From Aurantiochytrium sp. KH105 (Eukaryota; Sar; Bigyra; Thraustochytrida; Thraustochytriidae), in assembly GCA_003116975.1 (NCBI GenBank), contig BGKB01000153.1, forward strand, positions 1-64,000: a stretch of 64,000 nt of DNA, given 5' to 3'. Below are positions 18,529-27,659 of the stretch, in pieces (the first letter of the stretch is position 1; every line of letters starts with the position of its first letter). The position numbers were made by a program, and so were the translations under genes. The notes under the pieces are model-generated. The model saw only the letters and a list, made by a program, of their open reading frames with translations, was not told the DNA's origin and made no database searches.

Positions 18529-20727
18529 ATGTCGAACTACGTGCGCATCGGAGGCCTGAACGTGCACCGCGCGCTGCGCAAGGTGATCGAGGAGGACATC
18601 GCGCCAGGCACGGGCATCACCGCGAACAAGGCGTTCGAGGCCATCGAGGCCCTCCTCAAGGAGTTCGCCCCGCAAAACGAGGCCCTCCTCCGCAAACGCG
18701 ACGCCATCCAGGCCCAGATCGACACCTTTTGCCTCGCCAACAAGGACAAGTGGGACCCCAGCGAGTACGCCGCCTTCCTCGCCTCCATCGGCTACCTCGT
18801 GCCCGAGGGCCCCGAGTTCAAGGTCGACACCGATCGCGTCGACGCTGAGATCTCCGTCACCCCGGGCCCCCAGCTCGTCGTCCCCGTCGACAACGCCCGC
18901 TACGCCCTCAACGCCGCCAACGCGCGCTGGGGATCTCTCCTCGACGCCTTTTACGGCACTGATGCCGGCCCTCCCGAGACCGACGGCGCCGAAAAGGGCA
19001 AGGGCTACAACCCTGCCCGCGGCGCCAAGGTCTTTGAGCTGACCCACGCCTTCCTCGACGAGCACTTCCCCCTCGCCTCGGGCGCCAAGTACGGCGATGT
19101 CAAGGAGTTCCGCCTCAACGGGTCGGCCCTCGAGGTCGCCCTCAAGTCCAACAAGACGGCCGCCCTTTCGAGCCCGGAGAAGTTTGTCGGCTACAACAAG
19201 GGTGGCGCCGGCCTCACCTCGGTCGTCCTCCGCAACAACAACCTTCATGTCATCATTGAGATCGACGCGAACTCGGAGATCGGCAAGGGCCACGCCGCTG
19301 GCGTCAGCAACGTCATCCTCGAGTCTGCCCTCACCGCCATCTGCGACATGGAGGACTCTGTCGCCGCCGTCGACGCCGAGGACAAGGCCCACGTCTACGC
19401 GAACTGGTGCGGCCTCATGCGCGGCGACCTCCAGGAGAAGTTCTCCAAGGGCGGCAAGACCATGGTCCGCAAGATGAACCCGGACAAAACCTTTACCGCC
19501 CCGGACGGCTCCAAGCTTGTCCTCCCCGGCCGCACCGTGCTTCTCGTGCGCAACGTCGGCCTCCACCTCACCAACGACTTTGTCACCTTTGCCGAGACCA
19601 ACCAGCCCGTGCCCGAGAACATTGTCGACTGCTTTGTCGCAGTGCTCGCTGGCATGCACGATCTCAAGAAGCCCGACTCGGCCGCCAAGAACTCGCGCGC
19701 TGGCAGCATCAACATCGTGCGCCCCAAGCTCCACGGACCCGAGGAGGTCGCCATGGTCAACCGCATGTTCGACCGTGTCGAGCAGCTGCTCGGCCTCGCC
19801 CCCAACACCGTCAAGATTGGTGTCATGGACGAGGAGCGCCGCACCAGCGCCAACCTGAAGGAGTGCATCCGCGAGGTCAAGTCCCGCTGCATCTTCATCA
19901 ACACGGGCTTCCTTGACCGCACCGGTGACGAGATCCACACCTCGTTCCGCCTCGGTCCCATGCTCCCCAAGGGCGACATCAAGGCCGCGGCATGGCGTCT
20001 CTCGTACGAGGACCGCAACGTCGACATCGGCATCGCCACCGGCCTCGTTGGTCGTGCCCAGATCGGCAAGGGTATGTGGGCCAAGCCTGACATGATGAAG
20101 GAGATGCTCGAGAAGAAGATCACCGAGCCCAAGCAGGGCGCCACCACGGCATGGGTTCCCAGCCCCACCGCCGGCACCCTGCACGCCATCCACTACCACA
20201 TGGTCGACGTCCTCGCTGTGCAAAAGGAGATTGAGGCCGGCGGACCCCGCGGCACCATGTCTGACCTTCTCACCCCGCCTCTCGTCCCGGCGGGCAAGAC
20301 CCTCTCCAAGGAGGTCATTACCCACGAGATGAAGGATATGGTTCAGGTCATCCTCGGCTACGTGTCCCGCTGGATCTTCCTCGGTGTGGGCTGCAGCAAG
20401 GTTCCGGATATCAACGATGTTGGTCTCATGGAGGATCGCGCCACCCTGCGTATCTCGAGCCAGCTGCTCGGCAACTGGCTTCACTTCGGCCTCATCACCG
20501 AGGAGGAGCTCATCTCCACTGCCAAGGAGATGGCCAAGATTGTCGACCGCCAGAACCAGGGCCAGGCCGGCTATGTGTCCATGGCCCCGGACTTTTCCGA
20601 CAACGGCTTCCGCTGTGCCATTGAGATGATCCTCAACGCCCGTGACTGCCCCAACGGTCTCACCGAGGGCACGCTTGCCAAGTTCCGCCGCGCCGAGAAG
20701 GCTCGCCTCTCGGGCAGCAAGCTCTGA
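18529..20727 (+). CDS. Malate synthase G with peroxisomal targeting signal, 732 aa
   Basis: Condenses glyoxylate and acetyl-CoA to malate, the last step of the glyoxylate bypass. The length is that of the bacterial isoform G (about 720-730 aa), not of the shorter isoform A usual in plant and fungal glyoxysomes. Family motifs: MEDSVAAVDAEDK, LVRNVG with Arg341, GVMDEERRTS with Glu435, GFLDRTGDEIHTS with Asp463 (Glu and Asp 28 residues apart, as for the magnesium ligands I recall from the E. coli enzyme), SPTAGTLHAIHYH, and GCSKVPDINDVGLMEDRATL with Cys622 and Asp636. The protein ends GSKL, a canonical PTS1 signal, so it should be peroxisomal. Third positions are almost entirely C or G, suggesting high expression. 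No intron. Confidence 0.96.
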   Translation: MSNYVRIGGLNVHRALRKVIEEDIAPGTGITANKAFEAIEALLKEFAPQNEALLRKRDAIQAQIDTFCLANKDKWDPSEYAAFLASIGYLVPEGPEFKVDTDRVDAEISVTPGPQLVVPVDNARYALNAANARWGSLLDAFYGTDAGPPETDGAEKGKGYNPARGAKVFELTHAFLDEHFPLASGAKYGDVKEFRLNGSALEVALKSNKTAALSSPEKFVGYNKGGAGLTSVVLRNNNLHVIIEIDANSEIGKGHAAGVSNVILESALTAICDMEDSVAAVDAEDKAHVYANWCGLMRGDLQEKFSKGGKTMVRKMNPDKTFTAPDGSKLVLPGRTVLLVRNVGLHLTNDFVTFAETNQPVPENIVDCFVAVLAGMHDLKKPDSAAKNSRAGSINIVRPKLHGPEEVAMVNRMFDRVEQLLGLAPNTVKIGVMDEERRTSANLKECIREVKSRCIFINTGFLDRTGDEIHTSFRLGPMLPKGDIKAAAWRLSYEDRNVDIGIATGLVGRAQIGKGMWAKPDMMKEMLEKKITEPKQGATTAWVPSPTAGTLHAIHYHMVDVLAVQKEIEAGGPRGTMSDLLTPPLVPAGKTLSKEVITHEMKDMVQVILGYVSRWIFLGVGCSKVPDINDVGLMEDRATLRISSQLLGNWLHFGLITEEELISTAKEMAKIVDRQNQGQAGYVSMAPDFSDNGFRCAIEMILNARDCPNGLTEGTLAKFRRAEKARLSGSKL

Positions 20728-21167
20728 CTATCTTGAGGGGTACACAGATCTCTCCACTTCCACAGCCGTCTCCTTTCCTTTTTAAAAAATGCCGCGGCCA
20801 CACTCGTACAGTACTTTTCTTCGTATCAAGCTGCAGTCGCTGAGACCGACCGACCCTCGAAACCTGCTGTAAACGCTGAGGTCAACTCGCGACTCATTGA
20901 CGAAGGTCATCGCTGCTCAAGACTCTTTTCACTAAATATATTTCATTTCAAATTACCTACCAGTATACAATACAGACGTGAGTTCGCGTTGACTTGGTGC
21001 GGGGAAAAAACATTCACAGTCAACAGCAATTTGCCTCTACGAAATTCTCTTCTGAAAGAGACCGCCGACACCAGGAGTGGATTGATTCTCTTGTCCCTCG
21101 ATCGTCATAGGCGTACCACTTTTTCTCCATCCCAGAAAGAACAACAGAACACAATGAGAGCTCTTCC
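20728..21167. other. Convergent 3' flanks of malate synthase and TBC genes
   Basis: 440 bp, AT-richer, no gene. CACTAAATATATTTCATTTC around 20930 is a plausible polyadenylation region. Confidence 0.5.
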
Positions 21168-22265
21168 CTACGAATTGACCGAAGGCAATGCCTGCAGCTC
21201 CGTCGTCCGAAAGTCGTGAGCCATATACTGAGCCTGGACAATGATTCGGTCCATATCGAGCGCTGGAAGATTCTGCAGAAAAACGACGATTTCTCCGTGC
21301 TCAAGCTCGACAAGATCCGCCTGGCAGTTTTCCAAAATGGCCAAACAGACAAAAGTGTGCAGTTCAAAGCCATGACCGTCAGGAGCTGCGAAATACGAGT
21401 CCCAGAGTCTCAGACAACACTCGAACGGAAGCTCGCGGCACAAGAGCCACGGCAACCATGACGAGGCCCAGCGCACTGCTTCAATGTCCTCTTCTTCGAA
21501 ATGGGTAAAGAGCTCTGGCAGACGTGATCGGAAGAGCATGAGAAAACGCCCAATCGTGGTCCGTCCATTGTCTGCGCCAAAATGAGCATCGAGGGCGCGT
21601 AAAAGGTGCTGGAAGCACGTCTTGGCGTCGCTCCACGTTGGCATAAGCTTGGCAAATGGGGCCGCGGCATGCACAAGAGCCGCGTGGTGCACGTGCCACG
21701 TCGACGAGTTCGACCTCTCAATGTAGTCAAAGATCAAATCGTAAATCCATGTCTGTGCTTTAACGGCGCGAAAGTAATTTGTTCGTCGTGCACAACGTGA
21801 CATTTCGGACTTGAGAACACGAATCAGCTCGACGCTCGTGAGCCCGTCCTGCTGGCCACCTTCAACGGCGGAGCCAAGACCCTCCTCGAGCGCAACCTCG
21901 TCACGCAGGTCATCCACGGAGGGCACCACGGCCGCTTCTGCAGCAGCAGTTGCAGCAGCGGAATCGATTCCCGGCGCAGACTCATGTAGTCGCTGTTGCT
22001 GTTGCTGCTGCTGCTTTTGCTTCAGTTGCTGCTGCTGCTGCTGCTGCTGCTGTTGATGTTGCTGCTGGACTTGCTGGCCTTGCTCGTCTTCTGACGCAAT
22101 GGTCCCGGGCGCAGACGGCGCCAGCAGTGCGGGCAACAAGACCTTCCACACCTCGGCGCGCTCGTCGTCGGGAATACCGTAGAAAGCAATGTCGCGCAGC
22201 CTGTCCAGGTCCACGGTCATTTCCGGCCCGATCAGCTCCTGGAACTCCGCGCTTTCGGCCGCCAT
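21168..22265 (-). CDS. TBC-domain (Rab GAP-like) protein, 365 aa
   Basis: The start of a TBC domain is seen at about residues 25-45 (IAFYGIPDDERAEVWKVLL). A glutamine-rich insert (about residues 64-95, encoded by CTG/TTG repeats at about 21985-22075) and an Ala-rich acidic loop follow. The domain then resumes: SVELIRVLKSEMSR, RFLMLFRSRLPELFTHFEEEDI, WASSWLPWLLCRELP and RLWDSYF, ending VVFLQNLPALDMDRI. TBC proteins switch off Rabs with an arginine (IxxDxxR) and a glutamine (YxQ) finger. Here the first motif reads LKSEMSR, with Glu for Asp, and the expected YxQG position reads HHAALVHAAAPF, without the Gln. It may therefore be a weak or non-catalytic family member. The Met at 22265 is the natural start. 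Confidence 0.82.
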   Translation of the reverse strand: MAAESAEFQELIGPEMTVDLDRLRDIAFYGIPDDERAEVWKVLLPALLAPSAPGTIASEDEQGQQVQQQHQQQQQQQQQQLKQKQQQQQQQRLHESAPGIDSAAATAAAEAAVVPSVDDLRDEVALEEGLGSAVEGGQQDGLTSVELIRVLKSEMSRCARRTNYFRAVKAQTWIYDLIFDYIERSNSSTWHVHHAALVHAAAPFAKLMPTWSDAKTCFQHLLRALDAHFGADNGRTTIGRFLMLFRSRLPELFTHFEEEDIEAVRWASSWLPWLLCRELPFECCLRLWDSYFAAPDGHGFELHTFVCLAILENCQADLVELEHGEIVVFLQNLPALDMDRIIVQAQYMAHDFRTTELQALPSVNS

Positions 22266-22401
22266 CCTCCCGCGCGTTCAACGGTCGCGCCCTCCACCGG
22301 GCCCCTCACGTTCGAGGGCTTACTTATTATGCTTCTCTGCGCAAGCAAAGAAGCTTCAACTTGGTCAAGGCAGCGCTGGCTTGCTCGCATGCTTGTGTCC
22401 C

Positions 22402-22434
22402 GACCCTTGCAAGGGTCGGACCCTTGCAAGGGTC
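22402..22434. repeat. Two tandem 16-bp perfect palindromes
   Basis: GACCCTTGCAAGGGTC, its own reverse complement, occurs at 22402-22417 and again at 22419-22434, one base apart. It sits between the divergent starts of the TBC gene (22265) and the nucleolar protein gene (22641), so a dimeric regulator site is a reasonable inference. Confidence 0.9.
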
Positions 22435-22640
22435 AGCCGTGCGATTGGCTGGGTGGCGCAGAACCGAGACCACGTGCACGCTTCGCGCGAGTCCGCGAGC
22501 GGCCAGAACGCTAGCGCGGAGGTAGCTGGCTTGCGTCGCGGGGGAGAGAGAGGGAGAAAGAAGCTCGGGCCGCGGACAAGCCGCGTGAAGGACCGACCAC
22601 AAACGTTAAACGTCGATCGTCGTCTCGCAGAGCAAGCAAG

Positions 22641-23642
22641 ATGGCTGGCCAGAAGCGCAAGACCCCCGCCAAGAAGGCACCGGTGGCCGAGGCGAAGAGC
22701 GCCAAAAAGGCAGGCTCCAAGGCGGCCGCGAGTAAAGAGAAGCTCGCCGAAGAGACCGTCGCAGAGGACGATGAAAAGGCCAAGGCAAAACGTGCAGCGA
22801 CCAACGCCGAGCGCCGTGGACGCATGCGCAAAGCTATGCAGGCCCTGGGACGCCTTGGCGAGGACGATGACAGCGCCGACGAGAGCGGCGACGCAGCTGG
22901 CGATCGCGCCGTCGACGACGACGACCGCTTTGTTCCTCTTACAGAGGCTGACCAGGTCGATGCCGGCCCCAGTGCTGAGGACGACGAGGACGAAGACGAC
23001 GAAGACGCGAGCGACGACGACGAGGACGAGGACGTTGAGGACGAAACCAAGGATTCAGAGAAGACCGAAGAGGAGCAACCCAAGAAGAAGCAAAAGAAGG
23101 TAGCCTCCAAGGACGGCAGCAAATCTTCGACCACCAACGCGCGTGGTAAAGATGGCGCCAAGGCAGACTCGCGAACGGGCAAGCTTCGCAGCAAAGAGGG
23201 CGTCATTTACCTGGGTCACATCCCGCATGGCTTTTATGAAGATCAAATGAAGGGATTCTTTTCCCAGTTTGGCGAAGTCGTCCAGCTGCGACTTTCGCGC
23301 AGCAAAAAGTCGGGTCTCTCGCGCGGTTATGCCTTTATTCAGTTCAGGAGCAACGAAGTGGCCAAGATTGTCCAGCAGGCCATGCACAATTATCTCCTGT
23401 GCGACAAGCTGCTCGTCTGCGAACTTGTCAAGCCAGAGAACGTCCACGAGCGCACGTTTGCAAACGCCCACCGCCGTTTTCGCAAAATCAACTGGGCAAA
23501 GGTTGACGCCATGCGCATGAACAAGGATCGCACTGAAGAGGAAGCGAAGAATCGCATCCGTAAGCTCAAGAGCCGGCACGCCAAGCAGCAAAGTAATCGC
23601 AAGGCAAAGGGTATCGATTACGAGCTGCCCGGCTACGCCTGA
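22641..23642 (+). CDS. NIFK/Nop15-like nucleolar RNA-binding protein, 333 aa
   Basis: The N-terminal half (about residues 1-180) is Lys/Ala-rich and then strongly acidic (EDDEDEDDEDASDDDEDED), typical of nucleolar proteins. A single RRM follows at about residues 190-270: VIYLGHIPHGFYEDQMKGFF (RNP2 side) and SRGYAFIQFRSNEVAKIV (RNP1 side), then HNYLLCDKLLVCELVKPE and the basic tail. HIPHGFYE and HNYLL are the signature of the human NIFK and yeast Nop15 family, which works in large ribosomal subunit (ITS2 region) processing. The tail FRKINWAKVDAMRMNKDRTEEE and a final basic helix fit this family. The FHA-binding tail of vertebrate NIFK is not evident. Confidence 0.9.
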   Translation: MAGQKRKTPAKKAPVAEAKSAKKAGSKAAASKEKLAEETVAEDDEKAKAKRAATNAERRGRMRKAMQALGRLGEDDDSADESGDAAGDRAVDDDDRFVPLTEADQVDAGPSAEDDEDEDDEDASDDDEDEDVEDETKDSEKTEEEQPKKKQKKVASKDGSKSSTTNARGKDGAKADSRTGKLRSKEGVIYLGHIPHGFYEDQMKGFFSQFGEVVQLRLSRSKKSGLSRGYAFIQFRSNEVAKIVQQAMHNYLLCDKLLVCELVKPENVHERTFANAHRRFRKINWAKVDAMRMNKDRTEEEAKNRIRKLKSRHAKQQSNRKAKGIDYELPGYA

Positions 23643-24425
23643 TTCGAAGCCGACCATCTCTCGCCTTCACTTCTCGTAGCATACCTCTTACGTAATAATG
23701 TTCGATTTCAAAGCCCTGCCGTCCTCGAAAGAAGCCTCTTCGTTCTATTGTCTTTCTTGTTCTTTGTCCTTCTCTTTGAAACTAAACAAGGAGGGCAGAG
23801 GGTAGAATCTTACAGTTAGTAGAATAGAGGGAAATGAAAAGAAATACGACGGGGCCCTCTTCGAAAAGCACGCTATCGCCACGCCACGCAGGAAAAGCCT
23901 TTCCAGACTGACGCTTGCTTCCCCCCACCCCCCAAAATATAGAAGATATCTCACGAAAATGAGGTCAACTTGCTCCTCATCTGCTCTTCTTCTTTCTTTC
24001 TATCTATCTTTCTCCCCCTTTTCCTCACCTTTTCCTTTTCTCCCACCAAATGTTTGGTTCATTGCAAATAATAACTGGCCACGTCTGCGTCGAAGTCGAT
24101 GTGCATGATATACGCCAAAATAAAGTTGCACCAGTGGTATGTATGATGATGCACCACACACTTACTTCAATGAATTGAAGTCAACTCATATCAGCTCGCC
24201 AGCCCGCCAGCCAAATACTCTCCCGTCATTCTCTGTCGAGGGACTGCGAGCACGCAGTGCAAGGCGCTCAGCTACTCCGCCCGGGCCCAGAGAGGGTACC
24301 TCGTAGTGGCCATGTCGACGTCCCCGCAGTGCGATGCGATCCGTTCATTCTCATGAGAAAGAACTTGTCAACCAGAAAGGCAGAAAAACCCAAATCTCTG
24401 CAGCGTCGCGAAGCGTCGCGGGGAT
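23643..24425. other. Intergenic region between NIFK-like and IQ-protein genes
   Basis: 783 bp with pyrimidine tracts (about 23985-24045) and no supported gene. No tRNA-like A/B boxes convinced me. Confidence 0.5.
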
Positions 24426-27400
24426 ATGATGGATGACGTCGCCGCCGCCGAAGAGAAGAAGCAGCGGACGGCGCTCCTGCGCGAGATTATCAAGACTGGC
24501 GGGCAGACTCGTCGACTTGGCACCAGGGCGCCGCGGGTTCACTTGCACGGTGTTGGCATCAACGCACATGTAGTCAAGAGCGAGGCTGCGCTCCTCGAGC
24601 TGCTGCGCTTGCCAGCTAAGCTCGATAGACTCCGTCGCGGCGGCTATGCACTCGCAGAGATCCACCGTTTGCGGCGCAAGACGACGCAGATCTGTGACTA
24701 TCTCGACATCACCAAGACACGGCTCGAACGAGTTCTACGCACGTCGCTCCACGCCAACTTGGCTCGCTTTGCGCCAGGCTTCCTGTGCAGCGCGCCAATC
24801 AATGCCCGCGACGTCTATCTTGACTGTCGACGCCGACGCGCCATCTATGATGGAGCAAGTCTGGCGCAGGCTGTTGTTCGAGGATTTCTCACGCGCAGAC
24901 TCCCTCGAATGTTGCCCTGGAAACGGCGCATTGCGCGATGTCCGCAACTCATTAACTGGGAGGTCTTGGGTGAAGCCTGCGTGCGAACCAAGGCTGACAG
25001 CAGTGAGACAAATTGGTCCCGCATGCGTCGCATGCAGGTTGTCCTAAGTCAAGGCGAGATTCTGCTCTGCAGCCAAGATGCAGCCGATCGGCATGACGCG
25101 CTCGCGCATTCTTATATTACAATTCATACCGATGCGAACATCGAGTCCTGGACTTTTTCGGCCCGGACAGCGGTGCTCAAGAAAAAGGGGGGGACAGAAA
25201 TGCCTGGTATTTGCCTTGAACCCTGCGTTGTCGATGAAATTGGACTCGAACAGTGGATCACGCCACAAGAGCGAAAGCGTCTTCAAGACGAAATTCTCGC
25301 AAAGCCAAGTCAGGGCGCCGTGTGGTGGTACGCGTGTTCGTCGAAGCCAGAGCATCTCGCAACGATTGAGCACATTGAGAACTTTTTCATGGATGTCATG
25401 CGTGAAGCCAGGGTGCGTGCTGCACAAAGACAAAGGTATCGAACTTGGGCTATACAAACGCAAAAGCGTTGGGAAGCGCGCAAACAGCAAAAGCTTGAGC
25501 AATCTCAGAAAATACAGAAACAAATCGACCACAGTACCGAAAGTACCAACGTCACTGATAGCTGTTGTCCAGAGGGAAATATCGAAACAACCAGCAGCAA
25601 GAAAGCAAATTCAAGTTCAGATCTGCGTTCAAAAAGGAAAAAAACTAGAGCCAGGGCCAACAAAAAGTTGCCCAAAAAGACACGTCAAACAACTTCATTG
25701 CAGCGTCCTCCAAAAAGAGCACGTAGAATCCTCGACACAGGTCCGTACCACAAAATTCGGGGTCTCGTGGGGAGGGCAAGTGCACTCCAAGAAAGTCTCG
25801 ATGCTTGCTGTAAGGAACGTGCATGGGCGCGAACTGAGCTCGAGAACCTGCGAAAATGTCCAGTCGAAGGCACGCGAGAGGAAAGACCACCGCTTCCCAA
25901 GGCCACCAAGTGCTTTTGGATGGTAAGCACATCGCGGCGACGCAAGTTTGGGGCAGGCATGGCCTTTGATATTAGTTATCAAGCCAACTTTTTCTGCGCG
26001 CATCGAGCCTTCTTCGAGGCTTCCTTGCTGGGGAATCTTCGCTGCCGCGCTCTCGAATTTCTGGCGCTCCGAAAAGAGATTGCGGAAGCGCAAGGCCTCG
26101 CCGTCACTGCGTTCACGCATCAGTATCGTAGAATGCGCGCAAGAAAATCTCTTCGTGCTCGCTGCAGAGCCGCCCTCGGAGCCAGGGTGCGACATCGAGC
26201 CTCTGTACTGGACTATATCCAACGACGCGAAAGCGCAGCTCATATACGCGCTGCATTGGGACGCCTCCATCAGCAGTGCGCTGCCCGTTGTATGCAGCGC
26301 GCTTACAGAAACACAGTTGCACGACGCGCACACAAGACCTGGGCAGAAGTCGTCCTGGGTCGATTCGGGCGCTTCTGTCTGGCGCGTGTGGAAATTTGGC
26401 GTCTGCTTCGGCTCAAGGCCGAGCAGGACGCCAAGGTGCGCTACTGTCTGATGCGGATGAGAAACAGAACAAAGTGCAAGTCGTTTGCGCGATGGCAAGA
26501 GTTTCGGGAGAAACACGCCATTTGGCGACGTCGCTATGAAGCCCTGCGGCGCCGATGCGCGAATCGGACACTTTGTCGCACGGCCCGCACTCTTGCGCAG
26601 ATGCGTAGCGAGCTGGCGACAGGACTTCTCGACACGGGCGTTTTGCACCCGAGGCTTGGCCAGCTCCTCGGCGAGTTCATGCAGCGCAAGAATCTCGATT
26701 TGCTTCTCTGCCGCATCGCCGACGATTTCGCTACCAAATCAAGGTACGGGACGCCAGCGCGCACGATGGAGAGCGATGCCCGTCTTTTACACCATCGAAA
26801 GCGCTATGCACACACGCCGAGACGATGGCAACTCCCTGTTGCGGACCCTCACGAAGCACTGCACGACGTGCTTTTGCCGTATTATCAGTTCCCGCTAATC
26901 GATGTCAGTCTCAAGGGTCAGTTTCTTCTTTGCGGATTCTGGCGCACAATGCTCGCTCTCAACGGCGCGTACTGGGCATTCTCGCACACGCTTCGCAAGG
27001 CTTGTCTGCGAGACCTGCGCATTCGTGGAGACGAAGTGTTGCGCGTGCTCTCCAGCAAAGCAAATGCTTTTGCGAGCCCGGTGTTGGTCATTGAAGCAGC
27101 GAGCGATCCCCTGATACGCGTTCACGCACCTTCTGAGCTCTGTATGCAGTGCGACGCCTTTTTCCCGAGCAAGCTGCAGTCCCGCTGCGAGCGCTGCGGC
27201 ACGGCCCGCGTCATTCTGGAGCCCAAGCGCCGCGACCGTGCATCCCCTCGGGGAAATCCCGACGAAGAGAGCCAGAGGTCCATCGCATGGCCCGCGCAGC
27301 GTGCGTCGCGGCTTCAAGACCTGCACGCTGCCTTCTTTAGGCACCTTGAGGGTTCGCAGGACCGTCTCCTCCGGCGCTGGCTCGAGGTGAGTCCCGAGCG

Positions 27401-27659
27401 CTTCATGCTCGCCACCCCGGAAGCCGTCCGCGACCATCTCGACCACGAGTCCGAGTGGTGGGCTGCGACGCAGAGCTCTGTCGCGCAAGCCCTCGCCGCC
27501 TGCCTTGAGGCCCCGCGTCAGCGCGCGCCGCTCGAGCCTTGCGCCGGCGCGCCGCAGGGCTCCTCGGGCTCCAGCGCGAAGAGGGACACGCCCGCGGCAG
27601 ATGTCTTCGCGGGACACGCGGTTTCTGTCCCAGCAGCAGGTCTTTCGTCGCCTCCTTGA
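24426..27659 (+). CDS. Large IQ-motif and zinc-ribbon protein, 1077 aa
   Basis: I do not recognise the family. Start taken at 24426 (MMDDVAAAEEKK); a second ATG follows directly. Visible elements: an IQ-like motif SLAQAVVRGFLTRRL near residue 145; a Lys/Arg-rich low-complexity linker near 350-440; long Arg/Trp-rich helices at about 590-720, including a second IQ-like stretch AARCMQRAYRNTVARRAHK and segments such as KSFARWQEF that recall centrin-binding Sfi1-type repeats; and a four-cysteine knuckle CMQC-x11-CERC near residue 905. IQ and Sfi1-like helices bind calmodulin or centrin, so a basal body or cytoskeletal role is plausible, but this is inference. Codon use is less biased than in malate synthase. 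No intron was detected. Confidence 0.7.
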   Translation: MMDDVAAAEEKKQRTALLREIIKTGGQTRRLGTRAPRVHLHGVGINAHVVKSEAALLELLRLPAKLDRLRRGGYALAEIHRLRRKTTQICDYLDITKTRLERVLRTSLHANLARFAPGFLCSAPINARDVYLDCRRRRAIYDGASLAQAVVRGFLTRRLPRMLPWKRRIARCPQLINWEVLGEACVRTKADSSETNWSRMRRMQVVLSQGEILLCSQDAADRHDALAHSYITIHTDANIESWTFSARTAVLKKKGGTEMPGICLEPCVVDEIGLEQWITPQERKRLQDEILAKPSQGAVWWYACSSKPEHLATIEHIENFFMDVMREARVRAAQRQRYRTWAIQTQKRWEARKQQKLEQSQKIQKQIDHSTESTNVTDSCCPEGNIETTSSKKANSSSDLRSKRKKTRARANKKLPKKTRQTTSLQRPPKRARRILDTGPYHKIRGLVGRASALQESLDACCKERAWARTELENLRKCPVEGTREERPPLPKATKCFWMVSTSRRRKFGAGMAFDISYQANFFCAHRAFFEASLLGNLRCRALEFLALRKEIAEAQGLAVTAFTHQYRRMRARKSLRARCRAALGARVRHRASVLDYIQRRESAAHIRAALGRLHQQCAARCMQRAYRNTVARRAHKTWAEVVLGRFGRFCLARVEIWRLLRLKAEQDAKVRYCLMRMRNRTKCKSFARWQEFREKHAIWRRRYEALRRRCANRTLCRTARTLAQMRSELATGLLDTGVLHPRLGQLLGEFMQRKNLDLLLCRIADDFATKSRYGTPARTMESDARLLHHRKRYAHTPRRWQLPVADPHEALHDVLLPYYQFPLIDVSLKGQFLLCGFWRTMLALNGAYWAFSHTLRKACLRDLRIRGDEVLRVLSSKANAFASPVLVIEAASDPLIRVHAPSELCMQCDAFFPSKLQSRCERCGTARVILEPKRRDRASPRGNPDEESQRSIAWPAQRASRLQDLHAAFFRHLEGSQDRLLRRWLEVSPERFMLATPEAVRDHLDHESEWWAATQSSVAQALAACLEAPRQRAPLEPCAGAPQGSSGSSAKRDTPAADVFAGHAVSVPAAGLSSPP

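Noticed and set aside
18214-20484. 756-codon open frame antisense to malate synthase
   Set aside because: It mirrors the extreme GC3 bias of the malate synthase gene; the translation is Val/Gly/Asp/Leu-rich with no motif, while the sense strand is an unmistakable enzyme.
24230-24310. Possible tRNA-like segment
   Set aside because: No acceptable B box (GGTTCRANYCC) or cloverleaf could be drawn; no tRNA or rRNA gene is supported anywhere in the window.
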